From: UBA6168 sp041752395
GTDB lineage: Bacteria; Bacteroidota; Bacteroidia; Chitinophagales; Saprospiraceae
Direction: 5' to 3'
Length of the DNA stretch: 64,000 nucleotides
NCBI GenBank assembly: GCA_041752395.1
Contig: JBGSWN010000223.1
Coordinates: forward strand, 35,292-99,291
The notes below the pieces were generated by a model that saw nothing but the letters and a program-made list of their open reading frames with translations, did not search any database and had not been told where the DNA came from. The position numbers and the translations under genes are program-made. Of this stretch, positions 31,177 to 40,196 are shown in pieces (position 1 is the first letter of the stretch; each line of letters starts with the position of its first letter).

Positions 31177-31200
31177 GTAAAGTTTTTTCAGGACGAGGCA
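31177..31200 (-). repeat. IS right inverted repeat
   Basis: GTAAAGTTTTTTCAGGACGA then GGCA, the inverted partner of 29440-29463. A diverged direct copy (GTAAGGCTTTTTCAGAAC) lies about 70 bases upstream. Confidence 0.8.
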
Positions 31201-31220
31201 ATAAACTGAATTCACATCAA

Positions 31221-31589
31221 ATGAACCCATCCGCCTCCCATCCATCCCCCTCCACCCACTACCGCCTCGACATCGTCTCAGAAGAGGTGGACAGGTCGCA
31301 TTGGATTGACTCCCCCTTTCTTTATGATAACCGCAGCAATGACATGATATTACACCTGTACAAACTATGGGAAGCCAAGAACGTAGCTTGGGCCCGGCAG
31401 GGAGAAAAGGTGAGCATGAACCTGCAACATCATACCGATAGCAGCGCTACTTTCTTATTTGAGGTGAATTTGGAGGCGGAGACTGTGACGTTAACATTGA
31501 TAGGTTACCACGTGATTCTGAGTGGTACAATTGACGGTGTAGTGGGTGAAATGCAGAACACGACGCAGCTTCGTACGATTTTTTATTGA
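31221..31589 (+). CDS. Hypothetical protein next to the IS
   Basis: 122 residues from ATG at 31221 (MNPSASHPSPSTHYRLDIVS). The frame is open back into the IS, but the sequence before 31221 is IS DNA. The protein is soluble and rich in aromatic and strand-like stretches (DMILHLYKLWEAKNVAW; FEVNLEAETVTLTLIGYHV). No family recognised. Its natural promoter is probably separated by the IS insertion, so it may be silent or driven from the IS end. Confidence 0.55.
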   Translation: MNPSASHPSPSTHYRLDIVSEEVDRSHWIDSPFLYDNRSNDMILHLYKLWEAKNVAWARQGEKVSMNLQHHTDSSATFLFEVNLEAETVTLTLIGYHVILSGTIDGVVGEMQNTTQLRTIFY

Positions 31590-31652
31590 ACAACAGGCAT
31601 TGAGAACAGTTTCTGAATCAGTCCTTGGTCATTGCCTTATTTTTACTGAAAA

Positions 31653-33221
31653 ATGAAAAAACTCCAATTACTTCCCCATCTCCTCTTCGCACTCCTTTCC
31701 CTGAATTGCCAAGCGCAGGGTTCCCCTCCCGATTTGTACGACACCTACCACATCACGCAAATCGAGCTGAAATTTGTGGAAGAAGATTGGGAATACCCGA
31801 TGCACTACCTGCACTCGGTGGGCAAAGGCGACCGCCACATGGGCAATGCCACGGTGAACGGCATGCGCTTCGACAGTGTGGGCGTGCGCTTCAAGGGCTT
31901 CAGCTCATACAAGCCGAAATTGTCGAAAAACCCGCTGAACATCAAGCTCGATTATGCAAGTAAAAAGGCCGATTACCAAGGCTACGAAACCTTGAAACTC
32001 TCCAACGGTAACCTCGACCCCTCCTGGCTGCGGGAGGTGCTGGCTTATGGAATTGCCCGGAAATACATGGCCGCCCCGCAGTGCAATTTTGCGCAGGTAT
32101 TCGTCAATGGAGCGTACTATGGCCTGTTCGGCAGTTCGGAGGATGTGGACCGGAAGTTCGGCGAGCGCTACCTTGGCGCCTCTAAAAAAAGTGTGGTGGT
32201 AAAGGGCAATTCCCCGCTTGGCCCCTTCGCTGGCAAGCGTTCCTCGTTGGAATATTTGGGAGAAGACCCCTCAGAATATGAAAAAGGCTACGAACTCGAC
32301 AACGGCCAAGGCTGGGAGGCGCTGATAAACCTCACTAAAACCCTGAAACTCCATCCTGAGGACATCGAATCGGTGCTCGACATGGACGACGCCATTTGGA
32401 TGTTGGCCTTCAACAATGTGCTGCTCAACCTCGACAGCTACAATGATTTTCAGCAAAATTTTTACCTTATTCAAGACACCACACAGCGGTTCCACTTCGT
32501 AATTTGGGACGTGAACCTCGCCTTCGATGGGCTGGGCAAACCTTCCAACCTGACCATGCAGCCCAACTATGACCCGCTTGCCAAAATGGACGACGAGCGC
32601 TACCCGCTCATCAATCTCGTGCTGAAAAACTCCAGCTACCGCAAGATGTATTTCGCTCATTGCCGCACCATTTTAAATGAAAATTTTGCCAATGGTTGGT
32701 ATAAAACGGAGGCGCAAAAACTCCATGACCTCGTAGCCGATGCCGTTCGGCAGGATACCAATTGGGTCTATAAATACGATGCTTTCGAGAAAAACTTCCA
32801 TGAAACCTACACCGCCATGACGCCCGCCCCGTTCCCGTATCCCGGCATCACCGAGGTCATGGATGCCCGCACTGCTTTCTTGCAAAATCATAAGGAGTAC
32901 AGAAAATTGCCACCTGCCATTTCGGGCGTCGCTGCCAATTCAACTGAAGACGACCGCAGCGTGACCGTGACCGCCACCATTCAAAATGGAAACAAAGCCT
33001 GGGTCGGATGGCGGAATTCCAAGGGCAATCGTTTTGAAAAAACGCCCATGTTCGACGATGGCCAACATGGCGACGGTCAATTAAAAGACGGGGTATATGG
33101 GGCAATGTTGCCCGCTGGCAGTCAGTCGGTTCAATATTATATTTATGCCGAAAATGCGGAAGCAGCCATGTTCGCCCCAGAAAAAGCAGAGCATGAGACG
33201 TTCATTTATCAAATGAAATGA
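31653..33221 (+). CDS. CotH-like kinase family exported protein
   Basis: 522 residues with a signal peptide (LQLLPHLLFALLSLNCQAQ). The body fits CotH: VGVRFKGFSSYK, NPLNIKLDYASKKADYQG, YETLKLSNGNLDPSWLREVL, YYGLFGSSEDVDRKF, and the catalytic-looking FHFVIWDVNLAFDG. Spore-coat CotH is an atypical protein kinase; bacterial exported versions are common in this phylum and often sit on cell-surface proteins. A C-terminal Ig-like domain (VTVTATIQNGNKAWVGW; QHGDGQLKDGVYGAML) follows, but no obvious T9SS tail. It seems to be a single-gene unit. Confidence 0.85.
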   Translation: MKKLQLLPHLLFALLSLNCQAQGSPPDLYDTYHITQIELKFVEEDWEYPMHYLHSVGKGDRHMGNATVNGMRFDSVGVRFKGFSSYKPKLSKNPLNIKLDYASKKADYQGYETLKLSNGNLDPSWLREVLAYGIARKYMAAPQCNFAQVFVNGAYYGLFGSSEDVDRKFGERYLGASKKSVVVKGNSPLGPFAGKRSSLEYLGEDPSEYEKGYELDNGQGWEALINLTKTLKLHPEDIESVLDMDDAIWMLAFNNVLLNLDSYNDFQQNFYLIQDTTQRFHFVIWDVNLAFDGLGKPSNLTMQPNYDPLAKMDDERYPLINLVLKNSSYRKMYFAHCRTILNENFANGWYKTEAQKLHDLVADAVRQDTNWVYKYDAFEKNFHETYTAMTPAPFPYPGITEVMDARTAFLQNHKEYRKLPPAISGVAANSTEDDRSVTVTATIQNGNKAWVGWRNSKGNRFEKTPMFDDGQHGDGQLKDGVYGAMLPAGSQSVQYYIYAENAEAAMFAPEKAEHETFIYQMK

Positions 33222-33247
33222 TTTGTTAGGTATTGTTGCAAAATTAC

Positions 33248-33625
33248 CTACCCATAAATCGCTGCCCATAGGCAGACCGCACCCACCACCAAGAACACCA
33301 TCCAAGCCCAGTGCTTACCCTTTGAGCCAATCAGCACCGTTGCGAAGGTGAGCAAGAAAGTGACGGCCAAGGTCATGGCCAGATTTTGGAAAGTAAGCAC
33401 AGCAGTCGCCATCAAAACCAATATGGCAGCAAATCCCCAACAAGCAATGGTGGTAATATGCCAAGCAAACCGCAAAGTGCGGCGGGTGAAATCATCGCTA
33501 CCGAAAAGCTTTGGCAGCTGGTCTCTTTTAAACAAACGGATGAGGATATATCGCTCGCCGAGGTAGGAGTGGACCAAGCCAATGAAAATCAGTAAAAAGG
33601 CCGATACAAGTAGCATTATTTTCAT
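33248..33625 (-). CDS. Small four-helix membrane protein, unknown
   Basis: 125 residues from ATG at 33625 (MKIMLLVSAFLLIFIGLVHS); a longer reading adds 26 residues without merit. Four hydrophobic segments are visible (LLVSAFLLIFIGLVHSYLG; TTIACWGFAAILVLMATAV; AMTLAVTFLLTFATVLIGS; AWMVFLVVGAVCLWAAIYG). A conserved-looking HSYLGER stretch follows helix one. I know similar small membrane proteins without assigned function. It converges with the CotH-like gene. Confidence 0.65.
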   Translation of the reverse strand: MKIMLLVSAFLLIFIGLVHSYLGERYILIRLFKRDQLPKLFGSDDFTRRTLRFAWHITTIACWGFAAILVLMATAVLTFQNLAMTLAVTFLLTFATVLIGSKGKHWAWMVFLVVGAVCLWAAIYG

Positions 33626-33813
33626 GCTGCTGTAACGGCGGAGAAGGAACTTGGTTGTCAAGCTACACTTACTCAATATTTGATAACGATTACTCAAAAC
33701 CAAAACCTGGGCGGCGCACCAAGATGTAGGTTTGTGGCATCAATGAACCTGTTACTTAGTTGCGGCATGCCATTATACTTTCATAAATCATTCTTCATCT
33801 AAATTCAAATCAC

Positions 33814-34536
33814 ATGAAAAGACAATTGATTCTATTCTGCATCTTTACATTGTTGTTAGGTTTTTGCGCCAATGCCCAAGAAAACGCAGGAGCAATTTTT
33901 TCCAATTCTTCCATCACCTTCGACGAAACCGAATACCAATTCGGCAGTGTAGATGCAGGTGAAAAAGTCCAACACATCTACCGATTCACCAACACGGGTG
34001 ACGAGCCGCTGTTGCTCACGAATGCCCGTGGGAGCTGTGGCTGCACCGTGCCAAGCTGGCCAAAAGACCCCATCGAGCCGGGCGAATCGGGTGCTATCGT
34101 CGTAGAGTTCGACTCGAAAGGCAAATCGGGGCCGCAGACCAAGCAAGTGACTATTTCTGCTAATACCGGGCCTGAACAAACCATTCTCTACATCAAAGGC
34201 GAGGTGAAAAGCAACTTGGAAAATGAAGTTTCCAGCAAACCCGTCGTTGAACGCCCAGCGGTAAAATGGCCAGTGAAGGAAGCTGCATACGAGGCCAGTA
34301 TTTATCCTAACCCAACCAGCGGTGATTTTTGGTTGAAAGCGATAGATGCAGATGGGTTGGCTGCCAGCGTTGAAGTTTTCAATAAAAATGGCCAGTTGGT
34401 GGACAAAACAGCGGTGGATTCAATTGACGGAGCCGTTCGAATGGATGCGACCAATTATGTAGCTGGCAACTATTGGGTTTCTGTTAAGATCGGAGATGCA
34501 GAGCGCATTAGCTTGCCTTTTGTCGTGGCCAAATAA
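33814..34536 (+). CDS. Secreted DUF1573 protein with T9SS tail
   Basis: 240 residues. The signal peptide (ILFCIFTLLLGFCANAQ) is followed by a DUF1573 Ig-like domain (about 30-135): FDETEYQFGSVDAGEKVQHI, FTNTGDEPLLLTNARGSCGC with the CGC motif, WPKDPIEPGESGAIVVEFDS. From about 165 the Por-type sorting domain follows: ASIYPNPTSGDFWLKA, VEVFNKNGQLVDK, YVAGNYWVSVKIGD. So it is surface-bound or released by type IX secretion; function otherwise unknown. A strong shared terminator lies downstream. Confidence 0.9.
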   Translation: MKRQLILFCIFTLLLGFCANAQENAGAIFSNSSITFDETEYQFGSVDAGEKVQHIYRFTNTGDEPLLLTNARGSCGCTVPSWPKDPIEPGESGAIVVEFDSKGKSGPQTKQVTISANTGPEQTILYIKGEVKSNLENEVSSKPVVERPAVKWPVKEAAYEASIYPNPTSGDFWLKAIDADGLAASVEVFNKNGQLVDKTAVDSIDGAVRMDATNYVAGNYWVSVKIGDAERISLPFVVAK

Positions 34537-34557
34537 AGAATTCTTGTCTGTTTCAAA

Positions 34558-34592
34558 AAAAAGGCTCCCATTCGTATGGGAGCCTTTTTTTA
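34558..34592. terminator. Bidirectional terminator between convergent genes
   Basis: AAGGCTCCCAT (34561-34571) and ATGGGAGCCTT (34576-34586), loop TCGT, with an A-run before and a T-run after; perfect 11-bp stem. It serves both the DUF1573 gene and the VIT/VWA gene. Confidence 0.92.
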
Positions 34593-34607
34593 TGCCTCAA
34601 ACCAATC

Positions 34608-36707
34608 TTAAATCTTTACCACCCTCCGTACAATCCACTGTTCTCCCAAGCTCAATTTGATAGCGTAAACACCACGGGGTAGTATATTGCCAAGGGCATC
34701 CATGCCATCCCAGTCGAGGGTGTAAGCGCCCTTGCCACCGATGGGCAATTTGAGCGCTCTTATCAACCTGCCGTTTATGTCATATATTTCCACGCTTGCG
34801 GTTTCAAACCAATCCTGACTGGTTTCAAAATAAACCACCGTATTTTCAACGAATGGATTTGGAGCAATGCTAAAAGAAAAAGCAATGGCTGGGTCAATCC
34901 GTTCATCGGCCTCCACCGTACCACCGCCGCCTCCACCGGAATTGTCCTCAAAACTTGTGAACGGGCTGATGACGCCATAGCACAAGCTAATACCAACAAT
35001 GGTTTCCTGTATGGCCGCTGCCTCCGGCGAGCCAGTTGGGTAGGAGAAAAATTCCTGATAAAGGTCTTTCATGGTCTGCTTTGCCCAGAGCCGGGGCAGG
35101 AATTGCAAGCTCTGTACAGAGCTGTCCGCCAACGACACGGTGTAGTCGTAAGCCACGGGCTGCCCAAAGGCTGTTCCGCTGAAGTGCAGGTTCACGTCGG
35201 TTGGTTCTTGGTAGCGGCCAACCAGAATGAGCTGCTGGCCTTTGAACAGGTTGGGCAAGTTCTCCGGGTGGGTCGCATAAACCACCGGCGGTGTAAATTC
35301 TATTTGTGGGTGTAACAGCACCGGGTTTTGAATGGTCAGATAAAAATTGCTGATGGCGGACTGCAAATCCTGGCTTTCCAGGAATTCTGATAGACCATCA
35401 TTGTTATTGGCGAGCAGCGTCAGTAGTTGGGTATTGGCATCGCTGCCAATACCAAAGGTAAAAATGCTGAGCCCTTCCACATGATAAGTCGAAATCAAAC
35501 CTTGAACATGGTCGAGGATTCCCTGCGTTGTAGTTATTCCCGCCGTGGCTTGACCATCCGTGAAGAACACAATGATATTGGCCACGTTTTCATTGCTATT
35601 GGAAAAGTCGGGAATGGCCTCTGAAAATGCACCGGATATGTTGGTAGAGCCACTTGCAATCAAGCCGTCTATATAGTTTAATGCCGCATTTTGGTTCGTG
35701 ATATTGTACGGCACATGGTTGGGTTTAAATGAGGTTATGTCACTTGAAAAACTGACCAAATTGAATTTGTCACCAGGATTCAGGTGGTTCACGATAAAAG
35801 AAGCGGCATCCCTGGCCTGTATCATTTTTTCGCCGCTCATACTACCCGATCGGTCAATGATTAAAGTAAAAACCTTATCAATGACAGCCGTATTTTCAGA
35901 TGGATCTGGCTCAATGATAAAGGCAAAAAAACCTTGCCCATATCCATCGCAATTTGCAGAAGTATCTTGCAGATAAGTACTGAACGGAAATAGCCCCAAT
36001 TGGTCAGCGTTCAACTGGTATTCAAGATAATAGTCCGTGTCGGCTAATTGATTATCAGCTGTCCATTCCACCGTGGCAGTATTGCCTATATTTTGAACCA
36101 TAGCCCCACTATGACTCAATAAATCAATGGCCTCAATAGTGCGTTGGGATGAGAGGCTGAATTCGAAATGTTGGGATTCAACAGGTTGAGATTGAAGGCC
36201 AGTGTAGTTGTTCGCAAGCAAAAAAGTTACTTTGCTAAAAGCGTAAGGCAACAAGTCAACATAAACCAATTCGACGGTCAAGAACGAATCGGCTTTGATG
36301 ATTTGGTCCAAGTCAAAATATAGCGGCGTTTTTCCAAGGTAACTCTCCAAATTGGGGTCGGGTAGGGGGCCACCGCCACCACCTCCCGGCAGGGTAGTGT
36401 CTTGCGGTTGCGGTGAAAAATCTGCTTGGTACCAAATGCCTTCATTTTGCCAGCGCAGACTGATGGCGCTGGCGGTTTCGGTCATCGGGAACCCAAACTT
36501 GATTTTGGTGTCGTTTCCACTATAATTCCTAAAAACTGAAGTTGAAGTCACGGTCGCTATCTGGTCATTGGTCACGACTTTCACGTTGCCCGAAACCAAG
36601 CGGAAAACACTGCCAGTTGGCGCATCCACAATGCAAACCCCATTAGCGATTAGTTTGCCCCCACAAAATAGATAAATTAACAGGTAGATAAAGCTGGCTT
36701 TTTTCAT
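34608..36707 (-). CDS. Secreted VIT/VWA-domain protein with T9SS tail
   Basis: 699 residues from ATG at 36707 (MKKASFIYLLIYLFCGG signal peptide). The N-terminal VIT-like domain (about 15-190) shows VTSTSVFRNYSGNDTKIKFG and MTETASAISLRWQNEG, interrupted by a PGGGGGGPLPDP linker. The VWA domain (about 280-460) has the metal-binding MIDAS DRSGSMSGEKM and later NIIVFFTDGQA. It resembles inter-alpha-trypsin inhibitor heavy-chain-like proteins of bacteria. The C-terminal Por domain has FSIAPNPFVENTVVYF, SVEIYDINGRLIRAL and RGVYAIKLSL. Probably a surface adhesion protein. Confidence 0.9.
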   Translation of the reverse strand: MKKASFIYLLIYLFCGGKLIANGVCIVDAPTGSVFRLVSGNVKVVTNDQIATVTSTSVFRNYSGNDTKIKFGFPMTETASAISLRWQNEGIWYQADFSPQPQDTTLPGGGGGGPLPDPNLESYLGKTPLYFDLDQIIKADSFLTVELVYVDLLPYAFSKVTFLLANNYTGLQSQPVESQHFEFSLSSQRTIEAIDLLSHSGAMVQNIGNTATVEWTADNQLADTDYYLEYQLNADQLGLFPFSTYLQDTSANCDGYGQGFFAFIIEPDPSENTAVIDKVFTLIIDRSGSMSGEKMIQARDAASFIVNHLNPGDKFNLVSFSSDITSFKPNHVPYNITNQNAALNYIDGLIASGSTNISGAFSEAIPDFSNSNENVANIIVFFTDGQATAGITTTQGILDHVQGLISTYHVEGLSIFTFGIGSDANTQLLTLLANNNDGLSEFLESQDLQSAISNFYLTIQNPVLLHPQIEFTPPVVYATHPENLPNLFKGQQLILVGRYQEPTDVNLHFSGTAFGQPVAYDYTVSLADSSVQSLQFLPRLWAKQTMKDLYQEFFSYPTGSPEAAAIQETIVGISLCYGVISPFTSFEDNSGGGGGGTVEADERIDPAIAFSFSIAPNPFVENTVVYFETSQDWFETASVEIYDINGRLIRALKLPIGGKGAYTLDWDGMDALGNILPRGVYAIKLSLGEQWIVRRVVKI

Positions 36708-37007
36708 AATGTTGGAAGTTTTGATGGTGAAATGATTTGATTTCAAATTTAACAGTATGCGATTTTGAAAATTATAGTCTTAACAGCCTTTTGCCAAGGC
36801 TGGCAAATGTATTAAAATGAAATGTTAGACAGGTGACAAATTCGTCGTCAGTTAGGTCCATGGGTTATCTTCTCAGAGCAGTTCAAACATCGAAATATTT
36901 CCAAGAAAAAGATTATTTTAGTAGCATTATCATAAGAATAAGCATCCATTTAGCGGACTTTTAATCCTTACCTTCGCAAACTTTTTTCTCACTAATCAAC
37001 TCAAAAC
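36708..37007. other. 300-base intergenic region between divergent genes
   Basis: AT-rich. It should hold promoters for the VIT/VWA gene (minus) and the first M1 peptidase (plus). The best plus-strand match is TACCTTCG at 36969-36976, close to TAnnTTTG. I see no gene or repeat. Confidence 0.5.
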
Positions 37008-39398
37008 ATGTACTTAAAATTGACCAAGTTTTATCAATTTATCATCGTGCTTTTGTGCCTTTCGGCAACGACTGCCGTTGCGCAAGTAAAAGAAAAGGTG
37101 CCTGAGCAAGCACCAAAACGCAGCAACCACGGCTTCGCTTTCGAGCAGCTCGGCACCACGCTGCCCACACCAAACGAGTACCGCACCGCCGACGGCTCAC
37201 CAGGCCCGGCTTACTGGCAGCAGCGATGCGACTACCAAATCGAGGCGACGCTCGACCCGGAAAAGCACCAACTAACCGGGAAGGAGCACCTCACCTACCA
37301 CAACAATTCGCCGCAAACCTTGCGCTACCTTTGGCTCCAGCTCGATGAAAACGAACATGCCGCCGACAATGACTTGCACCATGCTCACCCACACGATGTC
37401 GGCAAAAACATGAACGAGAACGCCATGAAAATGCTGGAATCGTGGACGTATTTTGGTGATTATGGCCATAAAATAAAGTCGGTGACGGACAATGCTGGCA
37501 AGCCCCTCAAGCATTTCATTGACAACACCGTGATGCGGGTGGAACTGCCGCAGCCACTGGCATCTGGGCAGGATTTCGAGTTCAACATCGAGTGGAGCTA
37601 CGTGCTCATTGACCGAGTCAACAATATCACATTTGGGCGGGGCGGCTACGAGTATTTTGAAAAAGATGAGAACTACCTTTTCACCATTACGCAGTGGTTT
37701 CCCCGCATGTGCGTCTATTCCGATTTCGAGGGCTGGCAGAGCGACCAGTTCACGGGCACAGGCGAGTTTGCACTCAATTTCGGCAATTACGACGTGAAGA
37801 TGACCCTGCCCGCCGACTTTGTTGTGGGTGGTACGGGCGTTTGTCAAAACTACGAGCAAACGCTGACGCCGGAGCAGCTTCACCGCTGGAAAAAGGCGCA
37901 GGCCAGTAGCGAACCAGTGGACATCGTGACCCTCGACGAGGCGAACAAAATGGAAAAAAAGAAGAAAACCAAAGACCTGAAAACTTGGCACTACAAGGCC
38001 GAAAACGTCCGTGATTTCGCATGGACGGCCTGCCGTCGTTTTGCTTGGGATGCCATGTCGGTGAAAAACCAGGACGGCAAACCGGTGATGTGCATGAGCT
38101 ATTATCCGAAGGAATCTTACCCGATTTATCACCGCTACAGCACGAAAGCCGTGGCACACACGATTTTGACCTATGGCAAATTTGCCATTCCTTACCCGTA
38201 CCCATCCGCCATCAGCGTGGAGGCGCAGAACGGCATGGAATACCCCATGATTTGCTTCAATCCCGGTCGGGCAGAGGAGGACGGCACCTATTCCGAAGGG
38301 GCCAAGAATGCATGTTTGACGGTCATTTTTCACGAAGTGGGGCACAATTATTTCCCCATGATAATCAACTCCGACGAGCGCCAGTGGGCTTGGTTCGACG
38401 AGGGAATCAACACCTTCATGCAGTTCATTACGGAGCAAGAATGGGACAACAACTATGACTCGAACGAAGGCCCACCGCACATGATAACTGATTACATGAA
38501 CCAAGACCCCGATGATTTGGAGCCAGTTATGACGAACTCGGAGAATATCGTGGACTATTTTTCAAATGCTTACCGCAAACCTGCTACGGCGCTGAACGTG
38601 TTGCGTGAAACGGTGATGGGCCGGGAGCAATTCGATTACGCTTTTAAGACTTATTGTCAAAAATGGGCCTTCAAGCACCCGACGCCCGCCGATTTTTTCC
38701 GCACCATGGAAGATGCCAGCGGCATGGACCTCGACTGGTTTTGGCGGGGCTGGTTTTTCACTATCGAAAAAGTGGACGTTTCATTGGACAGCATCGAGTG
38801 GCTGAAAGTGGATTTGGAAAACAATCCAGAGCCAAGACTGGACACGTTTACCAATAAAATAAAAGCGCCGTTCGAGACGCTGACCGCATCTCGGTACCGG
38901 GATGAGGTTAAGCAGTTTCCGGTGGAAAAGGATACGGCGCTCGTTGATTTTTACACCAATTACAAGCCGTGGGAAACGGCGGACAGCGTGCAGACGAACA
39001 CCATGCGCCGCTATGACGAGCTGTTTTCCAAAAAGGAAAAAAAGCAGCTTTTTGGTGACAAAAACTATTACGAACTGCGCTTCAGCAACAAGGGCGGCTT
39101 GGTCACACCCGTGATTTTGGAATGGACGTTCACGGACGGCACGAAGGAAATCGAACGGATACCCGTAGAGATTTGGCGGCAGAATGAGCAGAAATTCACG
39201 CAGGTTTTTGTGAAAAACAAGGAGGTAAAATCCATCAAGCTCGACCCTTGGCGGGAAACGGCGGACGTGGATGAATCGAACAATACCCGGCCGATGCCTA
39301 CTGAGCCGAAGTTGTTCATGGTGTATAAAAAGAACAAGTTTGAGCAAGGCGAGAATATGATGCAGAAGGCGAAAAAGCGGAAGGCTTTGAAACCGTAA
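37008..39398 (+). CDS. M1-family metallopeptidase, copy 1
   Basis: 796 residues. Signal peptide (FIIVLLCLSATTAVAQ). M1 (aminopeptidase N-like) domain with N-terminal beta part (IEATLDPEKHQLTGKEHLTY), then the zinc site HEVGH (442-446) and the Glu 19 residues later in WAWFDEGINTF; the exopeptidase GxMEN-like site reads NGMEYPM. The C-terminal part has SLDSIEWLKVDLENN, RYDELFSKKEKKQLFGD and ILEWTFTDGTKEIERIPVE. It is an exported protease, probably periplasmic or outer-surface. A second copy lies 1.3 kb downstream with the same layout, so this is a tandem paralogue pair. Confidence 0.92.
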   Translation: MYLKLTKFYQFIIVLLCLSATTAVAQVKEKVPEQAPKRSNHGFAFEQLGTTLPTPNEYRTADGSPGPAYWQQRCDYQIEATLDPEKHQLTGKEHLTYHNNSPQTLRYLWLQLDENEHAADNDLHHAHPHDVGKNMNENAMKMLESWTYFGDYGHKIKSVTDNAGKPLKHFIDNTVMRVELPQPLASGQDFEFNIEWSYVLIDRVNNITFGRGGYEYFEKDENYLFTITQWFPRMCVYSDFEGWQSDQFTGTGEFALNFGNYDVKMTLPADFVVGGTGVCQNYEQTLTPEQLHRWKKAQASSEPVDIVTLDEANKMEKKKKTKDLKTWHYKAENVRDFAWTACRRFAWDAMSVKNQDGKPVMCMSYYPKESYPIYHRYSTKAVAHTILTYGKFAIPYPYPSAISVEAQNGMEYPMICFNPGRAEEDGTYSEGAKNACLTVIFHEVGHNYFPMIINSDERQWAWFDEGINTFMQFITEQEWDNNYDSNEGPPHMITDYMNQDPDDLEPVMTNSENIVDYFSNAYRKPATALNVLRETVMGREQFDYAFKTYCQKWAFKHPTPADFFRTMEDASGMDLDWFWRGWFFTIEKVDVSLDSIEWLKVDLENNPEPRLDTFTNKIKAPFETLTASRYRDEVKQFPVEKDTALVDFYTNYKPWETADSVQTNTMRRYDELFSKKEKKQLFGDKNYYELRFSNKGGLVTPVILEWTFTDGTKEIERIPVEIWRQNEQKFTQVFVKNKEVKSIKLDPWRETADVDESNNTRPMPTEPKLFMVYKKNKFEQGENMMQKAKKRKALKP

Positions 39399-39403
39399 GC
39401 TAG

Positions 39404-39487
39404 GTTGATAACGGTTGATAACAGTTGATGAAGGTTGATTTCCCGTACCACATCAACCGTTATCAACCATTATCAACCGTTATCAAC
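39404..39487. repeat. Decamer array 3: four GTTGATAAnn and four inverted units
   Basis: GTTGAT begins at 39404, 39414, 39424 and 39434; ATCAAC begins at 39452, 39462, 39472 and 39482, all exactly 10 bases apart. It lies between the M1 peptidase stop and the HupE start and could fold as a hairpin. Confidence 0.92.
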
Positions 39488-39494
39488 CAGAAGA

Positions 39495-40088
39495 ATGTCC
39501 GAATTTCTCAGTTTCCTCCAACTCGGTTTCCACCACATCGCCGACCCGAAGGCGTTCGACCACCTGCTGTTTGTGGTCACGCTTTGCGCCGTTTATCGCT
39601 GGACGGAATGGCGGAAATTGTTGGTGCTCATTACGGCGTTCACGATTGGGCATTCGTTGACGCTGGTGCTGGCGGGATTTCATATTTTGAATGTACCAAA
39701 GGACTTGGTTGAGTTCTTAATTCCGGTGACTATTGTGCTGACAAGCGTCCATAATATTTGGTCAAAAAAACCGGATGGCGGCACATTTTCAAAGGCGGTG
39801 TCAACGAACTACTTGCTGGCGCTGTTTTTTGGGTTAATCCATGGCATGGGCTTCGCCAATTATTTCACGGCGTTGATGGGAGACGAAGGGAGCATCGTCA
39901 AGCCGTTGTTTTCGTTCAACGTGGGCATCGAAACCGGGCAGTTGATGATTGTGGGCGTGTTTTTTGGCTTGTATTTTTTGCTGGCGCAATGGCTGAAAAT
40001 TGCCCACCGAGACTGGAATTTGTACGTTTCGGGGTTGGGTGCGGGTGGTGCGCTGGTGTTGATTTTGCAGAATGTGTTTAACCCCTGA
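39495..40088 (+). CDS. HupE/UreJ-family membrane protein
   Basis: 197 residues from ATG at 39495 (MSEFLSFLQLGFHHIADPKA). Six to seven membrane helices. The hallmark GFHHIADPKAFDHLLFVVTL (a G-H-D-H cluster) and GHSLTLVLA plus LFFGLIHGMGFANYF are those of HupE/UreJ nickel or cobalt accessory transporters; His and Asp residues in these motifs are metal ligands in the family. It is between two M1 peptidases and followed by a DUF6702 gene, a combination I recall as frequent in Bacteroidota. Metal delivery to the zinc peptidases is an attractive but unproven idea. Confidence 0.88.
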   Translation: MSEFLSFLQLGFHHIADPKAFDHLLFVVTLCAVYRWTEWRKLLVLITAFTIGHSLTLVLAGFHILNVPKDLVEFLIPVTIVLTSVHNIWSKKPDGGTFSKAVSTNYLLALFFGLIHGMGFANYFTALMGDEGSIVKPLFSFNVGIETGQLMIVGVFFGLYFLLAQWLKIAHRDWNLYVSGLGAGGALVLILQNVFNP

Positions 40089-40190
40089 CCCCTAAAGGGG
40101 AACCCACAGACGCAAAGAAATAGGAACTTCGATTTTTTAAAAATAATAATAAAACTTCCCTGACTTGGTTCCCCTTTAGGGGTCAGGGGC
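40082..40190. repeat. 23-bp inverted repeat containing CCCCTAAAGGGG
   Basis: CCCCTGACCCCTAAAGGGGA plus ACC at 40082-40104, and its exact reverse complement at 40168-40190, 63 bases apart. Each arm is itself nearly palindromic (CCCCTAAAGGGG). The left arm contains the stop codon of the HupE gene. Confidence 0.92.
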
Positions 40191-40196
40191 TACAAA

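Larger units (their letters stand above)
29440..31200. mobile_element. IS3-family insertion sequence, about 1.76 kb
   Basis: Ends are inverted repeats starting TGACTCGTCCT (left, 29440) and, read inward from the right end at 31200, TGCCTCGTCCT, followed by similar AT-rich bases and CTTTAC; about 19 of 24 bases match. It has two overlapping reading frames (orfA and orfB) and TG...CA ends, as usual for IS3. No target-site duplication of 3-5 bases is visible. It is longer than most IS3 members because about 380 bases follow orfB, containing a large hairpin and copies of the end sequence. Confidence 0.85.

Noticed and set aside
31140..31220. N-terminal extension of the 31221 gene into the IS
   Set aside because: The sequence before 31201 is the IS end; the natural start is the ATG at 31221.
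37272..38504. 410-codon minus-strand frame across the first M1 peptidase (and a similar 348-codon frame at 41020-42066)
   Set aside because: Both are antisense to paralogous M1 genes in the same register, which shows they are mirror effects of the same codon use.
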